NCBI GenBank assembly: GCA_946886085.1
Contig: CAMPHX010000041.1
Span: 1-8,027 of the forward strand
Reading direction: 5' to 3'
DNA length: 8,027 nucleotides
Source: an uncultured Flavobacteriales bacterium
GTDB taxonomy: Bacteria; Bacteroidota; Bacteroidia; Flavobacteriales; Vicingaceae
Position numbers and translations under genes: made by a program
Notes under the pieces: generated by a model
The model's database searches: none
Told to the model about the DNA's origin: nothing
What the model saw: the letters and a program-made list of their open reading frames with translations, nothing else
Shown here: in pieces, positions 6,536 through 8,027 of the stretch
Numbering within the stretch: the first letter of the stretch is position 1
How the letters are laid out: the number at the start of each line of letters is the position of its first letter

Positions 6536-7104
6536 ATGAAATATTTGAAAGTAATTATATTATTAATGTTATTTCCATTGATAACTAAAGCTCAATCCCC
6601 TTGTAATTTATCTAATTATGGTTCAATACCTAAAATACCAGCAACAAGCTATCCCTACTTTAGTGCTGGTTCTGGAATTACAGTAAGTGCTAGTACTGTA
6701 GGAGTATCTACTTTGAGTGACGTTTCATATTCTTGTAACGGACAAACTTTTCCTACTTCAAATCCAGCATGGTGGTTAAATAGTGCTGCTCAATCTATTA
6801 CTTTGACTTTTAGTGCTCCTGTTTCATCAATATCTGTTATTTTTAATGGTACAAATAGTTGTGAAGAATTCTATTTTGCATCAAATTGCGGCACAGTTTC
6901 ATTATCAAATTATTGCGGATCAGGATATTCATTAATTAACGGAGGTACTGGATTATTGTATAACAATGCTACTACTACAGGAAGTATGGTTACCATTTCA
7001 GTTCCTGGAGGAGCAACAGTTTTTACTTTAACTCACAACGGGTGTGGAGCGGGTTCAAGAATTGCTTTAATGGATTGTATTGTTCCAGCAACAGGTGGAG
7101 GAAG
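6536..7104 (+). repeat. Duplicated 5' segment, copy 2 (pairs with 3813-4381)
   Basis: Gap-free counterpart of 3813-4381, with most differences synonymous or conservative (Ser/Thr, Val/Ile, Phe/Tyr). Divergence is scattered through the domain and lowest at the 3' end (7052-7104 identical to 4329-4381). This pattern fits a duplication that is not very recent, with either strong constraint or local gene conversion at the end of the domain. Confidence 0.85.
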
Positions 7105-8027
7105 TACTACCATCAATCAACCTGCTAACATCACCATTTGTAATGGTGCTAATGTTCCTGCTTCTAATTTTACTTCTACTCCTGCTGGAGCTACTTTTAC
7201 ATGGACCAACTCTAATACTGCTATTGGCTTAGCTGCTTCAGGAACTGGCAATACCCCCGCCTTTACAGCTACTAATACTACTACTGCTCCTATTACAAGT
7301 ACAATTACCGTATCTTCTCCTGCTAGTGGTTGTAGTGGAGCTCCAACCCCAGTAACTTATACTATAACTGTGAACCCCTCACCTGTGGTTAATCCTATTG
7401 CCAACATCATAGTTTGTAACGGTGCTAATGTACCTGCTTCGGCTTTTACTTCTACTCCTGCGGGGGCTTCTTTTACTTGGACGAACTCTAATACTACTAT
7501 TGGTTTAGCTGCTTCGGGAACTGGTAACACCCCTTCTTTTACCGCTACCAACAATACTACTGCTCCTATTACAGCTACTATAACTGTCACTCCTACACTT
7601 AATGGTTGTCCTGGTCCTCCCGTTACCTACACCATAACTGTTAATCCTACTCCGGTGGTTAATCCTATTGCTAACATCACCGTTTGTAATGGTGCTAATG
7701 TACCTGCTTCTGCTTTTACTTCTACTCCTGCGGGAGCCACTTTTACGTGGACCAACTCTAATACTACTATTGGTTTAGCTGCTTCGGGGACTGGTAATAC
7801 CCCTGCTTTTACCGCTACTAATACTTCGGCTAGTGCTGTTACTTCTACTATAACTGTTACTCCAACTCTTAATGGGTGTGTGGGTACTCCAGTAACTTAC
7901 ACCATTACTGTTAATCCTACTCCGGTGGTTAATCCTATTGCTAATATTACCGTTTGTAATGGAGCTAATGTCCCTGCTTCTAATTTTACTTCTACTCCTA
8001 CCGGGGCTACTTTTACATGGACCAACT
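6536..8027 (+). CDS. Second paralogous PKD-like-repeat surface protein (3' end outside window)
   Basis: An open reading frame of 497 codons that is still open at the window edge, so the gene is partial only because of the window. ATG 6536 gives MKYLK.., matching MKYLN.. of the upstream paralog; an in-frame ATG at 6530 (MIMKYL) is also possible. Signal peptide 1-19 ends KA|Q. Residues 21-187 are the same unrecognised domain as in the first gene (PAWWLNSA, NSCEEFYF, GSRIALMDCIVPATGGG). From about 194 there are at least four PKD-like units with VCNG or ICNG cysteines at residues 202, 294, 384 and 474, rich in Thr, Ala, Asn and Pro. More modules and a type IX sorting domain are expected downstream but cannot be seen. 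It lies 113 bp after the first gene on the same strand and has its own copy of the upstream block, so it may be transcribed independently. Function is unknown; a secreted, surface-exposed role is inferred. Confidence 0.88.
   Translation, partial: MKYLKVIILLMLFPLITKAQSPCNLSNYGSIPKIPATSYPYFSAGSGITVSASTVGVSTLSDVSYSCNGQTFPTSNPAWWLNSAAQSITLTFSAPVSSISVIFNGTNSCEEFYFASNCGTVSLSNYCGSGYSLINGGTGLLYNNATTTGSMVTISVPGGATVFTLTHNGCGAGSRIALMDCIVPATGGGSTTINQPANITICNGANVPASNFTSTPAGATFTWTNSNTAIGLAASGTGNTPAFTATNTTTAPITSTITVSSPASGCSGAPTPVTYTITVNPSPVVNPIANIIVCNGANVPASAFTSTPAGASFTWTNSNTTIGLAASGTGNTPSFTATNNTTAPITATITVTPTLNGCPGPPVTYTITVNPTPVVNPIANITVCNGANVPASAFTSTPAGATFTWTNSNTTIGLAASGTGNTPAFTATNTSASAVTSTITVTPTLNGCVGTPVTYTITVNPTPVVNPIANITVCNGANVPASNFTSTPTGATFTWTN
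7115..8027 (+). repeat. Tandem PKD-like repeat array, at least four units
   Basis: Unit 1 is 7115-7390 (276 bp), unit 2 is 7391-7660 and unit 3 is 7661-7930 (270 bp each); unit 4 starts at 7931 and leaves the window. Units 2-4 each open with AATCCTATTG. The junction around 7640-7675 is repeated almost unchanged at 7910-7945. Every unit carries one N-terminal and one late cysteine, which could form a disulfide within the domain. Reading frame is kept across all units. Confidence 0.88.

Noticed and set aside
6274..6588. A 104-codon plus-strand frame bridging the two surface-protein genes
   Set aside because: It overlaps the coding C-terminal domain of the first gene and the signal peptide of the second in another frame, and its translation shows no domain or signal consistent with a real protein.
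7115..8027. Regular 270-276-bp repeats considered as a CRISPR array or non-coding satellite
   Set aside because: The repeat length is far too long for CRISPR, there are no unique spacers, and the frame stays open with protein-level conservation, so they are coding domain repeats.

Overview
The window is AT-rich and almost certainly comes from a member of the Bacteroidota, most likely the Flavobacteriia/Flavobacteriales. Four things point there: a single-chain dimeric-type glycyl-tRNA synthetase and a RuvB that both read as Bacteroidota proteins; the Bacteroidota-style -7 promoter word TAnnTTTG in front of three of the transcription units; the lack of strong Shine-Dalgarno sequences; and a large secreted protein ending in the gliding-motility-associated (type IX secretion) C-terminal domain. 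These assignments rest on recognition by eye, without a database search.

Layout. Bases 1-145 are non-coding and hold a perfect GC-rich palindrome, a short direct repeat and a weak hairpin. The glycyl-tRNA synthetase gene (glyS, minus strand, 146-1669) follows. It diverges across a 97-bp gap from a plus-strand pair, probably an operon: an 80-residue exported membrane protein with a CxxC pair (1767-2009), then, after 14 bp, a 215-residue putative outer-membrane beta-barrel protein (2024-2671). ruvB (2725-3750), the branch-migration ATPase of the RuvABC resolvasome, comes next with its own promoter candidates. From 3751 to the end the window changes character: two tandem paralogous genes for very large, repeat-rich surface proteins. 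The first is complete (3813-6422, 869 residues). The second starts at 6536 and runs off the window after 497 codons.

The paralog pair is the most interesting part. The two genes align without a gap from the start codon through a signal peptide, an N-terminal domain I do not recognise (about residues 21-187, roughly 85% identical between the copies by eye) and two PKD-like repeats. At the point where the second protein starts its third PKD-like unit, the first switches in exact register to a different Ig-like domain. The first protein then continues through a series of varied Ig/PKD/SprB-like modules to the C-terminal secretion/anchoring domain. A related 32-nt block lies upstream of both genes and may be a shared control element. 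The left half is ordinary housekeeping sequence. The right half is an expanding adhesin-like locus; adhesion or matrix function is inferred from architecture only. No CRISPR array, tRNA, rRNA, insertion sequence or prophage was seen.
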